The translations under genes were made by a program, and so were the position numbers. Shown here piece by piece: positions 33,071 to 41,729 of a DNA stretch of 50,734 bases. This stretch comes from Bordetella sp. (GTDB lineage: Bacteria; Pseudomonadota; Alphaproteobacteria; Caulobacterales; Caulobacteraceae): positions 1-50,734 of the forward strand of contig JAFKFS010000021.1 of NCBI GenBank assembly GCA_017308115.1. The letters are read 5' to 3'. The notes beneath the pieces were generated by a model. It worked only from the letters and a program-made list of their open reading frames with translations. It was not told the DNA's origin and searched no databases. Within the stretch, counting starts at the first letter, position 1. Each line of letters opens with the position of its first letter.

Positions 33071-33703
33071 TCAGGTCTCCAGCGGCAGCGTCGGCAGGGT
33101 GTTGGGATGGATGCGCTCGATGTCGCCGCCAGCCGCCCTGGCCGAGCGCGCCATGCGATAGGCGTTCACCGGCTGGGTGTCGCCGATCCACAGGGCGTTG
33201 ATCAGGTGATCCGCATAGGGGTCGTCCGTGTTCGGGTGGATCAGGATCTTCAGCCCCAGGTGATTGAGCATCAGCCAGGGAATGACGGTCGGAACCTGAT
33301 CGTTGGTGAAGCCGAAATAGAAGGACGGCGTGGTGTGCGGTCCGCGCGGCCCCTCGTTCCACTCGCCCAGTTCGACCTTGAAACGATGGATGACCCAGTC
33401 GCGCAACCGGGCCGCGCGATAGGCCGTATCCTCGTTGAAATAGACGTGGGCGTGGTAGCTGCTGATCTCCGTATAGGGGCGCGGCGCCTCGGGCAGGTCG
33501 ACGCCGCGCGGCAGCGGCTCGGGCGGGCCCTTGGGGCGGGCGCCCCAGGGGCTGAGCGTGCTTTCGTCGCCGACCTGAACCGCCGCATGCGCCGGGCGGG
33601 ACGCGACGGCTGCGGCGGTCGCCGCCGCCGCCGCCACGCCGCCGCCCAGCAGCAGACTCCGGCGCGAGGATGAGGGGAGGAGCTCCTCCAGCGCCTGATC
33701 CAT
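33071..33703 (-). CDS. Exported DOPA 4,5-dioxygenase-like protein
   Basis: The roughly 210-residue protein has a Tat-type signal (SSRRSLLLGGG, residues 12-22, cleavage after AHA at 40). The body resembles the DOPA 4,5-dioxygenase family: SSYHAHVYFN with His84 and His86, VPTVIPWLMLNHLGLKILIHPNT and ADHLINALWIGD. Family members cleave catechols with iron and are normally cytoplasmic; a Tat leader would send this one folded to the periplasm. Its start overlaps the end of the TonB receptor gene; GTG 33715 and ATG 33703 are both possible. Context suggests work on a catecholic ligand. Confidence 0.8.
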   Translation of the reverse strand: MDQALEELLPSSSRRSLLLGGGVAAAAATAAAVASRPAHAAVQVGDESTLSPWGARPKGPPEPLPRGVDLPEAPRPYTEISSYHAHVYFNEDTAYRAARLRDWVIHRFKVELGEWNEGPRGPHTTPSFYFGFTNDQVPTVIPWLMLNHLGLKILIHPNTDDPYADHLINALWIGDTQPVNAYRMARSARAAGGDIERIHPNTLPTLPLET

Positions 33704-33708
33704 CGTCG

Positions 33709-36114
33709 TCACCACTTCACGCTCAGTCGGGCGTAGCCGTAGCGGCCGTTGAAGCCGAAGGGCGAATAGAAGGGGAAGCCCAGGACGCCGTTGCTGTTGA
33801 GGCTGGCCGGCACGAAGTCGGGATACTCGTCGAAGACGTTGTCGACGCCGACGGCCAGGCCCACGCGGTCGGTGAACTGGAAACGGCCTTCCAGGTCGAC
33901 GGTGGTCTTGTCGCCGGTCGAATAGTCGCTGGCGGCCGTCGAGCCCGGCTGCAGCACGCTGGCGTAATAGGTCGCCCGCGCCGTGGCGCCCCAGCGGCCC
34001 AGGCTCCAGTCGGCCGAGGCCGACACCTTCGCATCCGGCGTGCCTTCCTCGATGGTGGCGATGCGCTGGCGCGAGAACAGGGTCGGGACCGGATTCAGCA
34101 CCGAGGAAGAGGTCGGGACCTTGGTCACGCTGACGTCATTGACATTGCCGGCGACGGTGAAGTCCCAGTCCCCCGCCGTCTCGGTGCGCAGGCGGTAGCG
34201 GCCGACGATGTCGACGCCTTCGGTCTCGGTCGTCACTCCGTTGAGGAAGAAGCGGGCGGCCTGGATTCCCAGCGGGTCCAGCAGGCCCGCGACCTGGGTC
34301 GAGAAGCTGCGGTTGATCAGCTCCGACAGGACGATCTGGTTCTCGATCTCGATGCGGTAGGCGTCGATGGTCAGGTCGAAATTCCCCAGGCGGATCACCG
34401 CGCCCAGGGTGTAGTTGGTCGAGGTCTCGGCCTTCAACGGGCGGGCGCCCAGAATGGAGGCGACTCCGCTGGTGGCGGGGAAGGTGCCGGTCTCGACCAC
34501 GGCGCCGTTCTGAATCACCGAGGAGGTCGAGGTGAAGAAGCTCTGCTGCAGCGACGGGGCGCGGAAGCCGGTGGAGGCCGAGCCGCGCAGGGCGAAGTTC
34601 GGGCTGAAGTCGTAGCGGGCGGCGAACTTGCCCGTCTGGGCGTCGCCGAAGTCGGAGTAGTCCTCGACGCGCAGCGCGCCCTCGACCGTGAGCTTTTCGG
34701 TCAGCGGAATTTCGATGTCGGCATAGAGGGCGACGGCGTCGCGGTCCTCGTCCACCTCGTTGGAGGGCTGGAAGCCGACGAAACCTTGGGCGCCGCCGGC
34801 CAGGCTGGTGTTGCCGCCCAGGGGGCCGCGATTCCACGATTCCGGCTGCCCGGCCTCGATCTGATAGTTCTCCTTGCGGGCCTCCAGGCCCCAGGCGAAG
34901 TTCAGCGGGCCGCTGAGCCCCACCTCGAACTGGCGGGTGAAGTCTGCGCCGAACACCAGCTGATCATAGATGAGGGCGCCGGAATCGAAGCTGGTCGGCG
35001 AGGCGGTGCCATAGGTGGCGTTCAGCGAATCCTCGGTGCGGAAGGACAGGTCGTTGCGGCCGTAAACCAGGCTGAACTCGGCGTTCCAGCCGCCGCTCTC
35101 GCCGCGCAGCCCGCCCCCGGCCGACAGGTCCTCGGACTTGACGGCGATCTTGGGCAGGAAGCCGTTCGGATAGACGGACAGGACGTTGTTCACATTGTCC
35201 GACAGGCGCGGGAAGGCGCCGCTGGCGCTGTCGCGGTGCTGATAACCGGCCCAGCCGAAGGCCTCCCAGTCGGCGTTCAGCGGCTTGCCGGCGTTGGCGA
35301 AGACGGTCCACTGCTCGACCTCGGGGTCGCCCGCGCGGGCGGTGACGGCGCCGTTGGCGGCCGCGCGGGGATCGACGTCGGACCGGTTGGTCGGCTCGCG
35401 GTTCAGATACTCCGCCGACAGGGTCAGGAAGCCGTCCGAGCCCAGGCCCAGCCCTTGCCAGGCCGAGGCGGTGACGGTGGCGCCGTCGGTCTCGTCGCGC
35501 TTGCCGCGCGCGGCCTCGACGGTGGTGAAATACTGGCCGTAGGTGACGCTGGCGCCGCCCCCCTCGCGCGCCTCCTTCAGGCGCAGGTTGACGACCCCGG
35601 CGATGGCGTCCGAGCCGTATTGGGCCGAGGCGCCGTCGCGCAGCACCTCGACCCGGTCCAGGGCGCCGCTGGGGATGGCGTTCAGGTCGACGGCGGCCGA
35701 GCCGCGCCCGATCGAGCCGTTGACGTTGACCAGGGCCGAGGCGTGGCGGCGCGTGCCGTTGACCAGCACCAGGGTCTGGTCCGGCGACAGGCCGCGCAGG
35801 GTGGCGGGCCGGATGGAGTCGGTGCCGTCCACCACGGTCGGACGGGCGAAGGTCAGGGACGGCACGGTCTGGGCCAGGGCGGCGGCGAACTCGGTCGTGC
35901 CCCGGTTCTGCAGGGTCTCGGCCGTCACCACGTCGACCGGCGCCAAGGTGTCGAGGCGCGAGCGGGCCGGGGCGCGGGTGCCGGTGACGACGATGTCGTC
36001 GACCGAGGTGGCGCTGTCAGGGATGGATTGGGCCTGGGCCGCGCCGGCGGCGATCAGGACGGAGCCGGAAGCGGCGGCCAGGAGGCCGGCGCGGCGGATA
36101 TTCGCGATGTGCAT
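33709..36114 (-). CDS. TonB-dependent outer-membrane receptor
   Basis: The 801-residue protein has a signal peptide (LLAAASGSVLIAAGAAQAQ), a TonB box (DDIVVTGTRAPARSR near residues 39-53), a plug domain (VDVVTAETLQNRGT; LRGLSPDQTLVLVNGTRRHA) and a 22-stranded barrel region ending in the aromatic strand YARLSVKW. It imports large or scarce ligands across the outer membrane. It is coupled to an exported catechol-dioxygenase-like gene. Plant-polymer or siderophore-like aromatics are possible ligands; the true ligand is unknown. No sigma/FecR regulatory pair is adjacent. Confidence 0.95.
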   Translation of the reverse strand: MHIANIRRAGLLAAASGSVLIAAGAAQAQSIPDSATSVDDIVVTGTRAPARSRLDTLAPVDVVTAETLQNRGTTEFAAALAQTVPSLTFARPTVVDGTDSIRPATLRGLSPDQTLVLVNGTRRHASALVNVNGSIGRGSAAVDLNAIPSGALDRVEVLRDGASAQYGSDAIAGVVNLRLKEAREGGGASVTYGQYFTTVEAARGKRDETDGATVTASAWQGLGLGSDGFLTLSAEYLNREPTNRSDVDPRAAANGAVTARAGDPEVEQWTVFANAGKPLNADWEAFGWAGYQHRDSASGAFPRLSDNVNNVLSVYPNGFLPKIAVKSEDLSAGGGLRGESGGWNAEFSLVYGRNDLSFRTEDSLNATYGTASPTSFDSGALIYDQLVFGADFTRQFEVGLSGPLNFAWGLEARKENYQIEAGQPESWNRGPLGGNTSLAGGAQGFVGFQPSNEVDEDRDAVALYADIEIPLTEKLTVEGALRVEDYSDFGDAQTGKFAARYDFSPNFALRGSASTGFRAPSLQQSFFTSTSSVIQNGAVVETGTFPATSGVASILGARPLKAETSTNYTLGAVIRLGNFDLTIDAYRIEIENQIVLSELINRSFSTQVAGLLDPLGIQAARFFLNGVTTETEGVDIVGRYRLRTETAGDWDFTVAGNVNDVSVTKVPTSSSVLNPVPTLFSRQRIATIEEGTPDAKVSASADWSLGRWGATARATYYASVLQPGSTAASDYSTGDKTTVDLEGRFQFTDRVGLAVGVDNVFDEYPDFVPASLNSNGVLGFPFYSPFGFNGRYGYARLSVKW

Positions 36115-36458
36115 GGAGAGATCTGCTTTTTTCTGATTGGACGCCGGGAATGCGCCGCATACTGAAAGCGCGACGGCTGAATCCTGCGCCGAAACGGCGT
36201 TACGTCAAGCGCGGAGCCGAGGCTTCGGGAGGGGAAGGGCACCCGGCTGACATCGCGCCGTCTCGGTGAACGGCCGTCTGGAACGAACTGGCGATCTCGA
36301 ACGCATGAGGACTCCCGCTCGTCCACGGCGACGAACAGAGGCCATATTGCGGCGCAAAAAGGGGCGACGAATATCGAGATTATCTGTTGGGGCGTTTAGC
36401 AGAGCTAACAGACAAGCCCTCTCCCGCCGGGAGAGGGCAAGAAGGGTGGAAGGGTAAG
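36115..36458. other. Gene-free region upstream of the TonB receptor
   Basis: I find no credible gene here. It should hold the promoter of the TonB receptor (minus strand); no clear -35/-10 pair or Fur box is visible. A short dyad TTAGC-AGA-GCTAA lies at 36396-36408, and a solo dispersed palindrome at 36416-36438, next to the rplI terminator. Confidence 0.6.
36416..36438. repeat. Solo 23-nt perfect palindrome
   Basis: GCCCTCTCCC and GGGAGAGGGC pair around GCC. The central 21 nt are identical to the core of the palindrome at 24711-24739. Confidence 0.88.
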
Positions 36459-36489
36459 AAAAAGGGGCGCTTCCTTGCGGAAGCGCCCC
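36459..36489 (-). terminator. Rho-independent terminator of rpsF-rpsR-rplI
   Basis: On the minus strand GGGGCGCTTCC pairs perfectly with GGAAGCGCCCC around a GCAA loop and is followed by TTTTT. It lies 26 nt after the rplI stop. Confidence 0.95.
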
Positions 36490-36515
36490 TGGATCGTCTC
36501 GCCGAGGCGACAGGA

Positions 36516-37100
36516 TCAGGCTTCGTCGCCGAAGCCTTCCTGTTGGCCGGCGCCGCCTTCGATCAGCTCTTGGGCGGCTTGTTCGGCGGCGTTGCGCTCG
36601 TCGTCGAACTGAGCGCGGATCACGTCCTCGCCCTTCGCTTGACGCTCGGCTTCGTCGGCCGAACGGGCGATGTTGATCTTGACCGTGGCCGAGACCTCGG
36701 GGTGCAGGCGGACCAGCACCTCGTGGACGCCCAGCGTCTTGATCGCCGTGTTCAGGACGACCTGCGAACGCTCGACCTTGCCGCCTTCGGCGCGGACGGC
36801 CTCAGCGACGTCGCGACCGGCGACCGAGCCGTACAGCTGGCCGGTTTCGCCCGCCTGACGGATCATGACGTAGCTCTGACCGTCGATCTTGTCGGCGATC
36901 TTCTGAGCTTCGGCCTTGTTCTTCTCGTTGCGCTGCTCGATGGCGGCGCGCTCGATCTCGAAGGCCTTGAGGTTGGCTTCCGTGGCCCGACGCGCCTTGT
37001 CGCGCGGCAGGAGGAAGTTACGGGCGAAGCCGTCCTTGACGGTGACGACGTCGCCGATGGCGCCGAGGTTCTCGACGCGTTCCAGCAGAACGACCTTCAT
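36516..37100 (-). CDS. rplI: 50S ribosomal protein L9
   Basis: The product is 194 residues. The N-terminal rRNA-binding domain ([28 protein letters not shown]) and central helix are standard, and the C-terminal domain contains [18 protein letters not shown]. It is about 45 residues longer than E. coli L9 because of an acidic, Gln/Ala-rich tail ([20 protein letters not shown]), as often in Alphaproteobacteria. It is the last gene of rpsF-rpsR-rplI; its ATG lies 1 nt after the rpsR stop. Confidence 0.97.
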   Translation of the reverse strand: MKVVLLERVENLGAIGDVVTVKDGFARNFLLPRDKARRATEANLKAFEIERAAIEQRNEKNKAEAQKIADKIDGQSYVMIRQAGETGQLYGSVAGRDVAEAVRAEGGKVERSQVVLNTAIKTLGVHEVLVRLHPEVSATVKINIARSADEAERQAKGEDVIRAQFDDERNAAEQAAQELIEGGAGQQEGFGDEA

Positions 37101-37101
37101 C

Positions 37102-37377
37102 TTACTTCACCACGTACGGCAGGAGGGCCAGGTAGCGGGCGCGCTTGATGGCCTTGGCCAGCTCGCGTTGCTTCTTGGCGGAAACGGCGGTGATGCGCGA
37201 GGGCACGATCTTGCCGCGTTCGGAGACGTAACGCTGCAGCAGCTTCACGTCCTTGTAGTCGATCTTCGGCGCGTTGGCGCCCGAGAACGGGCACACCTTG
37301 CGGCGACGATAGAAGGGGCGGCGGGCCGGGCCGGAGCCGGCCGGAGCGCCCGGGATGGGGGCAGTCGTATCGGTCAT
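37102..37377 (-). CDS. rpsR: 30S ribosomal protein S18
   Basis: The 91-residue protein contains the S18 core [34 protein letters not shown] and a C-terminal RAR-type segment ([14 protein letters not shown]). S18 pairs with S6 on the small-subunit platform. An N-terminal extension rich in Pro, Gly and Ala precedes the core. The gene lies 11 nt after rpsF and directly before rplI. Confidence 0.97.
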   Translation of the reverse strand: MTDTTAPIPGAPAGSGPARRPFYRRRKVCPFSGANAPKIDYKDVKLLQRYVSERGKIVPSRITAVSAKKQRELAKAIKRARYLALLPYVVK

Positions 37378-37388
37378 GGTCCGGTTCC

Positions 37389-37766
37389 TTATTCCGAAGC
37401 CGCGGCGTCGTCGCCGCGCGGGGCGCTGCGGTCACGCTCGCGTTCGCGGCGGGCCAGCAGGGGCGACAGCTCCAGGTCGAGCTCCTCGACGCGGATGGTC
37501 AGCCAGCGCAGCACGTCTTCGTTGATCGACAGCTGGCGCTCGACTTCGGCCATGGCGGCCGGCGGGCAGTCGACGGCCATCAGCGAATAGTGAGCCTTGC
37601 GGTTCTTCTTGACCCGGTAGGTCAGGTTGCGCAGACCCCAGTACTCGATCTTGGCGACGGAGCCGCCGTTTTCTTCGATCAGAGCCTTGATGGTGTCGTT
37701 CAGCGCTTCGGCCTGTTGCGCCGAGATGTCCTGGCGCGTCATGACCGTGTGCTCGTAAAGAGCCAT
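37389..37766 (-). CDS. rpsF: 30S ribosomal protein S6
   Basis: The 125-residue protein has the ferredoxin-like S6 fold: [39 protein letters not shown] and [20 protein letters not shown]. The C-terminus is charged (REREREDRSAP-like). ATG 37766 is chosen because of a GGGAG site and the conserved MALYEH start; the frame remains open upstream. It leads the rpsF-rpsR-rplI operon, with a good promoter about 135 bp upstream. Confidence 0.97.
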   Translation of the reverse strand: MALYEHTVMTRQDISAQQAEALNDTIKALIEENGGSVAKIEYWGLRNLTYRVKKNRKAHYSLMAVDCPPAAMAEVERQLSINEDVLRWLTIRVEELDLELSPLLARRERERDRSAPRGDDAAASE

Positions 37767-37900
37767 GCGGTAGTCTCCCTTGGCGGACATCGGCGCGGGC
37801 GAACCGGGGAGTTCGTCCACGATGGCTCCTGACGCGGCGGACGGGAGTTTCCCGGCCCTTTGACGTTCCGCAGCAGGACCGAAGCCCTGGAAAGGGCGCG

Positions 37901-37929
37901 CCTATACGGGAAAACCCCCGGCAGGGCAA
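37901..37929 (-). promoter_or_regulatory. Probable sigma-70 promoter of rpsF-rpsR-rplI
   Basis: On the minus strand TTGCCC (37924-37929) and TATAGG (37901-37906) are separated by 17 bp. They lie in the divergent gap with the Nramp-like gene. The leader of about 130 nt leaves space for S6-S18 autoregulation. Confidence 0.65.
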
Positions 37930-38010
37930 GGCGCGACGGGCTTTGCGCCGACGATTGGCAGCGGCGGCGAAGCGAGGCACGGTGCCTTCCAAGCAGCCGG
38001 AGCCTTCAGG

Positions 38011-39288
38011 ATGACGCAGACGCAGAGGAACCGCTGGTCCCTGATCGGGCCGGGCATCGTGGTGGCCGCGACCGGGGTAGGGGCGGGCGACCTGGTCGCC
38101 ACCCTGATCGCCGGATCACGCTTCGGCTACGCCCTGTTGTGGGCGGCTGTCGTGGGAACCCTGTTGAAGATCGCCCTGGCCGAGGCCGTGGGCCGGTGGA
38201 CCCTGGCCAGCGAACAGACGATGTTCGAGGGCTGGTCCAGCCTGGGGCGTTCTCGCCCGGGGGGCGGCCGGCTGGACGGGCGGCTGAACTGGGCCGGGCT
38301 CTATTTCGGCGTCTATGTGGTGGTCTGGGGCTTCGTCTACGGGGCGGCGGCCATGACCGCGACGGCCCTGCCGCTGGCGGCCCTGTTCCCCGTGCTGGAC
38401 CTGAAGGCCTGGGGGATGCTGAGCAGCGTCGCCGGGCTGATCTTCGTCTGGTTCGGCGGCTACGGCCTGTTCGAGAAGGTGATGACGGCCTGCGTCGGGG
38501 TGATGTTCGTCACCGTGGTCGGCCTGGCCGTGATCGTCACGCCCAATCTGCCGGAACTGGCGACCGGCCTGTGGCCGACCCTGCCGGAGGGGGCGGCCTT
38601 CTACACCCTGGGCCTGATCGGCGGGGTGGGAGGCACCATCACCATGGCCGCCTATGGCTATTGGCTGAACGCCAAGGGCTGGAAGGGGCCGGGCTGGATG
38701 GCGGTGATGCGGCTGGACAACCGGGTGGCCTATATCGTCACCGGGATCTTCGTCGTCGCCATGCTGATCGTCGGGGCCGAGCTGCTTTACAGCGCGGGCA
38801 TCGCCCTGCAGGGCGGGGATCGGGGCTTGCTGGACCTGGACCAGGTGCTGCGCGAGCGGTTCGGGCGGCCGATCTCCATCCTGTTCCTGGTCGGTTTCTG
38901 GGCCACCAGCTTCTCCAGCCTGCTGGGCGTGTGGCAGGGCGTCAGCCTGATGTTCGCCGATTTCACCGCCCATGTGCGCGGCCGCTCCGACGATCCCAGG
39001 GCGCGCGGCGACAGGAGCCGGGCGTTCCGCGCCTACGCCCTGTGGCTGACCTTCCCGCCGATCGTGCTGCTGTTCATGGACCGGCCGTTCGGGCTGATCG
39101 TCGCCTATGGGGTGCTGGGCAGCCTGTTCATGCCCTTCCTGGCCGGGACGCTGCTGTGGCTGCTGAACAGCGCGCGGACGCCGCGGGAATGGCGCAGCGG
39201 CTGGATGTCCAACCTGATGCTGGGGGCGGCGGCCCTGCTGTTCGCGGTGCTGGCGGGCAAGGAGCTGCTGGGCCTGATCCCGTCGTAG
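38011..39288 (+). CDS. Nramp-related divalent metal transporter, atypical
   Basis: The 425-residue protein has about eleven TM segments with the Nramp layout. TM1 reads GPGIVVAATGVGAGDLVATL, where canonical Nramp has DPGN. TM6 reads GGTITMAAYGYWLN in place of the usual A-x-x-MPH metal site. It therefore belongs to a divergent Nramp branch; manganese/iron transport cannot be assumed. Magnesium or another substrate is possible, as in other non-canonical members. It stands alone, divergent from rpsF. Confidence 0.85.
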   Translation: MTQTQRNRWSLIGPGIVVAATGVGAGDLVATLIAGSRFGYALLWAAVVGTLLKIALAEAVGRWTLASEQTMFEGWSSLGRSRPGGGRLDGRLNWAGLYFGVYVVVWGFVYGAAAMTATALPLAALFPVLDLKAWGMLSSVAGLIFVWFGGYGLFEKVMTACVGVMFVTVVGLAVIVTPNLPELATGLWPTLPEGAAFYTLGLIGGVGGTITMAAYGYWLNAKGWKGPGWMAVMRLDNRVAYIVTGIFVVAMLIVGAELLYSAGIALQGGDRGLLDLDQVLRERFGRPISILFLVGFWATSFSSLLGVWQGVSLMFADFTAHVRGRSDDPRARGDRSRAFRAYALWLTFPPIVLLFMDRPFGLIVAYGVLGSLFMPFLAGTLLWLLNSARTPREWRSGWMSNLMLGAAALLFAVLAGKELLGLIPS

Positions 39289-39392
39289 GCGGCGATCGGC
39301 TCATCCGGCGCGATCGGCGCCTTCGTCTTGCCGTAGGGGAGGGATTCGCCTACCCCTCGCGGCTTGATTCAACGGATGACGGACGATCCCGG

Positions 39393-40337
39393 ATGAGCCT
39401 CGCGCTTCTCTTTCCCGGTCAGGGCAGCCAGTCGGTGGGCATGGGCGTCGCCCTGTCGGACGCCTTCGCCAGCGCGCGCGAGGTCTTCGCCGAGGTGGAC
39501 GACGCCCTGAACCAGAAGCTGTTCGCCCTGATGCGCGAAGGGCCGGAAGATCAGCTAACCCTGACCGAGAACGCCCAGCCGGCCCTGATGGCCGTGTCGG
39601 TCGCCACGGCGCGGGTGCTGAAAGCCGAGTTCGGCGTCGACGTGGCGCGCGCCGCCTTCGTGGCCGGTCACTCCCTGGGCGAATATTCGGCTCTGGCCGC
39701 TGCGGGCGCGATCAGCCTGTCGGACACCGCCCGCCTGCTGAAGCTGCGCGGCCAGGCCATGCAGCGCGCCGTGCCGGTGGGCAAGGGGGCGATGGCCTCG
39801 CTGATCGGTCCCAAGACCGATCTGGCGCTGGCTGAAGAGGCCGCCAAGGCCGGTTCGGCGGCGGGCGTCTGCGTCGTCGCCAACGACAACAACAAGGGCA
39901 ACGTCGTCATCTCGGGCGACAAGGCCGCCGTGGACCTGGCCATCGAAAAGGCCAAGGAGCTGGGCGCGCGCGCCATTCCGCTGAACGTCTCGGCGCCCTT
40001 CCACTGCCCGCTGATGCAGCCCGCCGCCGATGAAATGGCCGCCGCTCTGGCTGACGCCAAGATCATCGCCCCCGTCGTGCCGGTGGTCGCCAACGTCACC
40101 GCCCGCCCGGAAACCGACGCCGAGGTCATCCGCCGCCTGCTGGTCGAGCAGGTCACCGGCCGCGTGCGCTGGCGCGAGAGCATGGAGTGGATGGCGGGTG
40201 AAGGCGGCGTGACCCGCTTCGTCGAGGTCGGCTCGGGCAAGGTGCTGACCGGCATGGCCAAGCGCATCGCCCCCGACGCCGAGGCGATGGCGCTGAACAC
40301 GGCCGAAGAGCTGGAAGCCTTCGCGAAAACCCTCTGA
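39393..40337 (+). CDS. fabD: Malonyl-CoA:ACP transacylase
   Basis: The 314-residue enzyme loads malonate onto acyl carrier protein. It starts MSLALLFPGQGSQSVGMG, has the catalytic Ser94 in AGHSLGEYSALAAAG and His204 in SAPFHCPLM. Length is normal. The ATG at 39393 follows a moderate GGA site and lies well downstream of the frame's first ATG. It begins the fab cluster fabD-fabG-acpP-fabF. The gap to fabG contains an inverted-repeat pair. Confidence 0.97.
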   Translation: MSLALLFPGQGSQSVGMGVALSDAFASAREVFAEVDDALNQKLFALMREGPEDQLTLTENAQPALMAVSVATARVLKAEFGVDVARAAFVAGHSLGEYSALAAAGAISLSDTARLLKLRGQAMQRAVPVGKGAMASLIGPKTDLALAEEAAKAGSAAGVCVVANDNNKGNVVISGDKAAVDLAIEKAKELGARAIPLNVSAPFHCPLMQPAADEMAAALADAKIIAPVVPVVANVTARPETDAEVIRRLLVEQVTGRVRWRESMEWMAGEGGVTRFVEVGSGKVLTGMAKRIAPDAEAMALNTAEELEAFAKTL

Positions 40338-40339
40338 AG

Positions 40340-40369
40340 CCGCTCATCCCCGCGGAGGCGGGGACCCAG
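40340..40369. repeat. 30-bp inverted repeat, left arm (fabD/fabG gap)
   Basis: The arm CCGCTCATCCCCGCGG... contains hairpin CCCCGCGGAGGCGGGG and recurs inverted at 40407-40436 with one mismatch, across a 37-nt spacer. It is a variant of the astA/astD pair (shared CTCATCCC and GGGACCCAG). Confidence 0.92.
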
Positions 40370-40406
40370 TTCCTTGGGAGCGAGATGCGGCGCTTGAAGC
40401 TGAAGC

Positions 40407-40436
40407 CTAGGTCCCCGCCTCCGCGGGGATGAGCGG
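40407..40436. repeat. 30-bp inverted repeat, right arm
   Basis: Reverse complement of 40340-40369 with one change (CTAGG for CTGGG). It ends 8 nt before the fabG ATG and leaves only a weak GGAG site for fabG inside or next to the repeat (GAGCGGAGAT). Confidence 0.92.
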
Positions 40437-40444
40437 AGATTTCA

Positions 40445-41185
40445 ATGTTCAATCTTTCGGGAAAGACCGCCCTCGTGACCGGCGCCACCGGCGGCATCGG
40501 CGGGGCCATCGCCCGCGCCCTGCACGCCCAGGGCGCGACCGTCGTCCTGTCCGGCACGCGCGAATCCGTGCTGGCCGATCTGGCCAGGGAACTGGGCGGG
40601 CGCGCCCATTTCGCGACCGCCAATCTGTCGGACCCGGAATCGGTCGATAATCTGGTCAATGCGGCCGAGACGGCGGCGGGCGCGCCGCTGGACATTCTGG
40701 TCGCCAACGCGGGCATCACCAAGGACGGCCTGCTGATGCGGATGAAGGACGAGGACTTCCAGTCCGTCATCCAGATCAATCTGGAGAGCTATTTCCGCCT
40801 GACCCGCGCGGCGGTGAAGGGGATGATGAAGCGCCGTTCGGGCCGCATCATCGGCATCACCTCGGTGGTCGGCGTCACCGGCAACCCCGGCCAGACCAAC
40901 TATTGCGCCTCCAAGGCCGGGATGATCGGCTTCTCCAAGTCGCTGGCCCAGGAAGTCGGCTCGCGCGGGATCACGGTCAACTGCATCGCGCCGGGCTTCA
41001 TCGCCTCGCCGATGACCGACGTGCTGAACGACCAGCAGCGCGAGGCCATTCTGTCGAAGATTCCGGCCGGGCGTCTGGGCGCGGGCGACGAAATCGCCTC
41101 TGCCGCCGTCTATCTGGCGTCGGATGAAGCGGCCTACGTCACCGGCCAGACCCTGCACGTCAACGGCGGCATGGCGATGATCTAA
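40445..41185 (+). CDS. fabG: 3-oxoacyl-ACP reductase
   Basis: The 246-residue SDR enzyme reduces 3-oxoacyl-ACP with NADPH. It has GATGGIGG (residues 13-20), NAG in [15 protein letters not shown], and the catalytic Ser140, Tyr153 and Lys157 (TNYCASKAG). The C-terminus HVNGGMAMI is typical of FabG. It lies between fabD and acpP, which supports the assignment over other SDRs. Confidence 0.97.
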   Translation: MFNLSGKTALVTGATGGIGGAIARALHAQGATVVLSGTRESVLADLARELGGRAHFATANLSDPESVDNLVNAAETAAGAPLDILVANAGITKDGLLMRMKDEDFQSVIQINLESYFRLTRAAVKGMMKRRSGRIIGITSVVGVTGNPGQTNYCASKAGMIGFSKSLAQEVGSRGITVNCIAPGFIASPMTDVLNDQQREAILSKIPAGRLGAGDEIASAAVYLASDEAAYVTGQTLHVNGGMAMI

Positions 41186-41188
41186 GAC

Positions 41189-41216
41189 GTTGCGCGGCGT
41201 CATCACGACGCGCAAC
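41189..41216. repeat. 28-nt imperfect palindrome between fabG and acpP
   Basis: GTTGCGCG and CGCGCAAC form an 8-bp outer stem, with CGT/ACG pairing inside after one mismatch. No T-run follows, so it is a poor terminator. It may be an operator or a stability element ahead of acpP. Confidence 0.5.
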
Positions 41217-41369
41217 AGACTATTTCCAGCCCCGAAGCCTGTGCTAAAGGGCGGAACGTCTTTCGGGGGTGAGTCTTATTCGGACTTGCACCCGGCAGGC
41301 AGCCGTGACACGGCGAAGCAACCCACGACCCGCCATCACGGCGATTTCAAACAGGCAAGAGAGACACTC

Positions 41370-41609
41370 ATGTCCGACACCCTCGAACGCGTCCGCAAGA
41401 TCGTGATCGACCACCTGGACGCCGATCCGGACAAGGTCACCGAGAAGGCTTCCTTCATCGACGACCTGGGCGCCGACTCGCTCGACAACGTCGAACTGGT
41501 CATGGCCTTCGAAGAAGAATTCGACGTCGAAATCCCGGATGACGCCGCCGAGCACATCCAGACCGTCGGCGACGCGGTGAAGTTCATCGACGAGAAGCTG
41601 GCCGCCTGA
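41370..41609 (+). CDS. acpP: Acyl carrier protein
   Basis: The 79-residue acidic protein carries the phosphopantetheine site Ser37 in [20 protein letters not shown]. Length and sequence are those of housekeeping AcpP, which carries the growing acyl chain in fatty acid synthesis. The ATG at 41370 follows GAGAGAC. A leader of about 180 bp separates it from fabG and probably contains its own promoter, in keeping with the high expression of AcpP. Confidence 0.98.
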   Translation: MSDTLERVRKIVIDHLDADPDKVTEKASFIDDLGADSLDNVELVMAFEEEFDVEIPDDAAEHIQTVGDAVKFIDEKLAA

Positions 41610-41729
41610 TCCGGCTGCGCTCCGTCGCACCTAACCAAGCTGATGGCCGCCGTGACGGAACCCTAGCGGGACCGTTCGGCGGCCATTAGTGTTTCTGGCT
41701 ACGATTCTGACCGAGAAGGAGCGCGAACC

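Noticed and set aside
33670-36165. An 831-codon plus-strand frame opposite the TonB receptor
   Set aside because: It is a shadow of the receptor gene: low complexity, no domain, no start signal.
37860-39290. Upstream extension of the fabD frame through the Nramp-like gene
   Set aside because: The Nramp protein is coded in a different frame with clear TM segments; FabD starts at 39393 with its conserved MSLALLFPGQGSQ.
40340-40436. Transcription terminator between fabD and fabG
   Set aside because: The hairpins have no T-run and sit inside an essential operon; the repeat-family explanation fits better.
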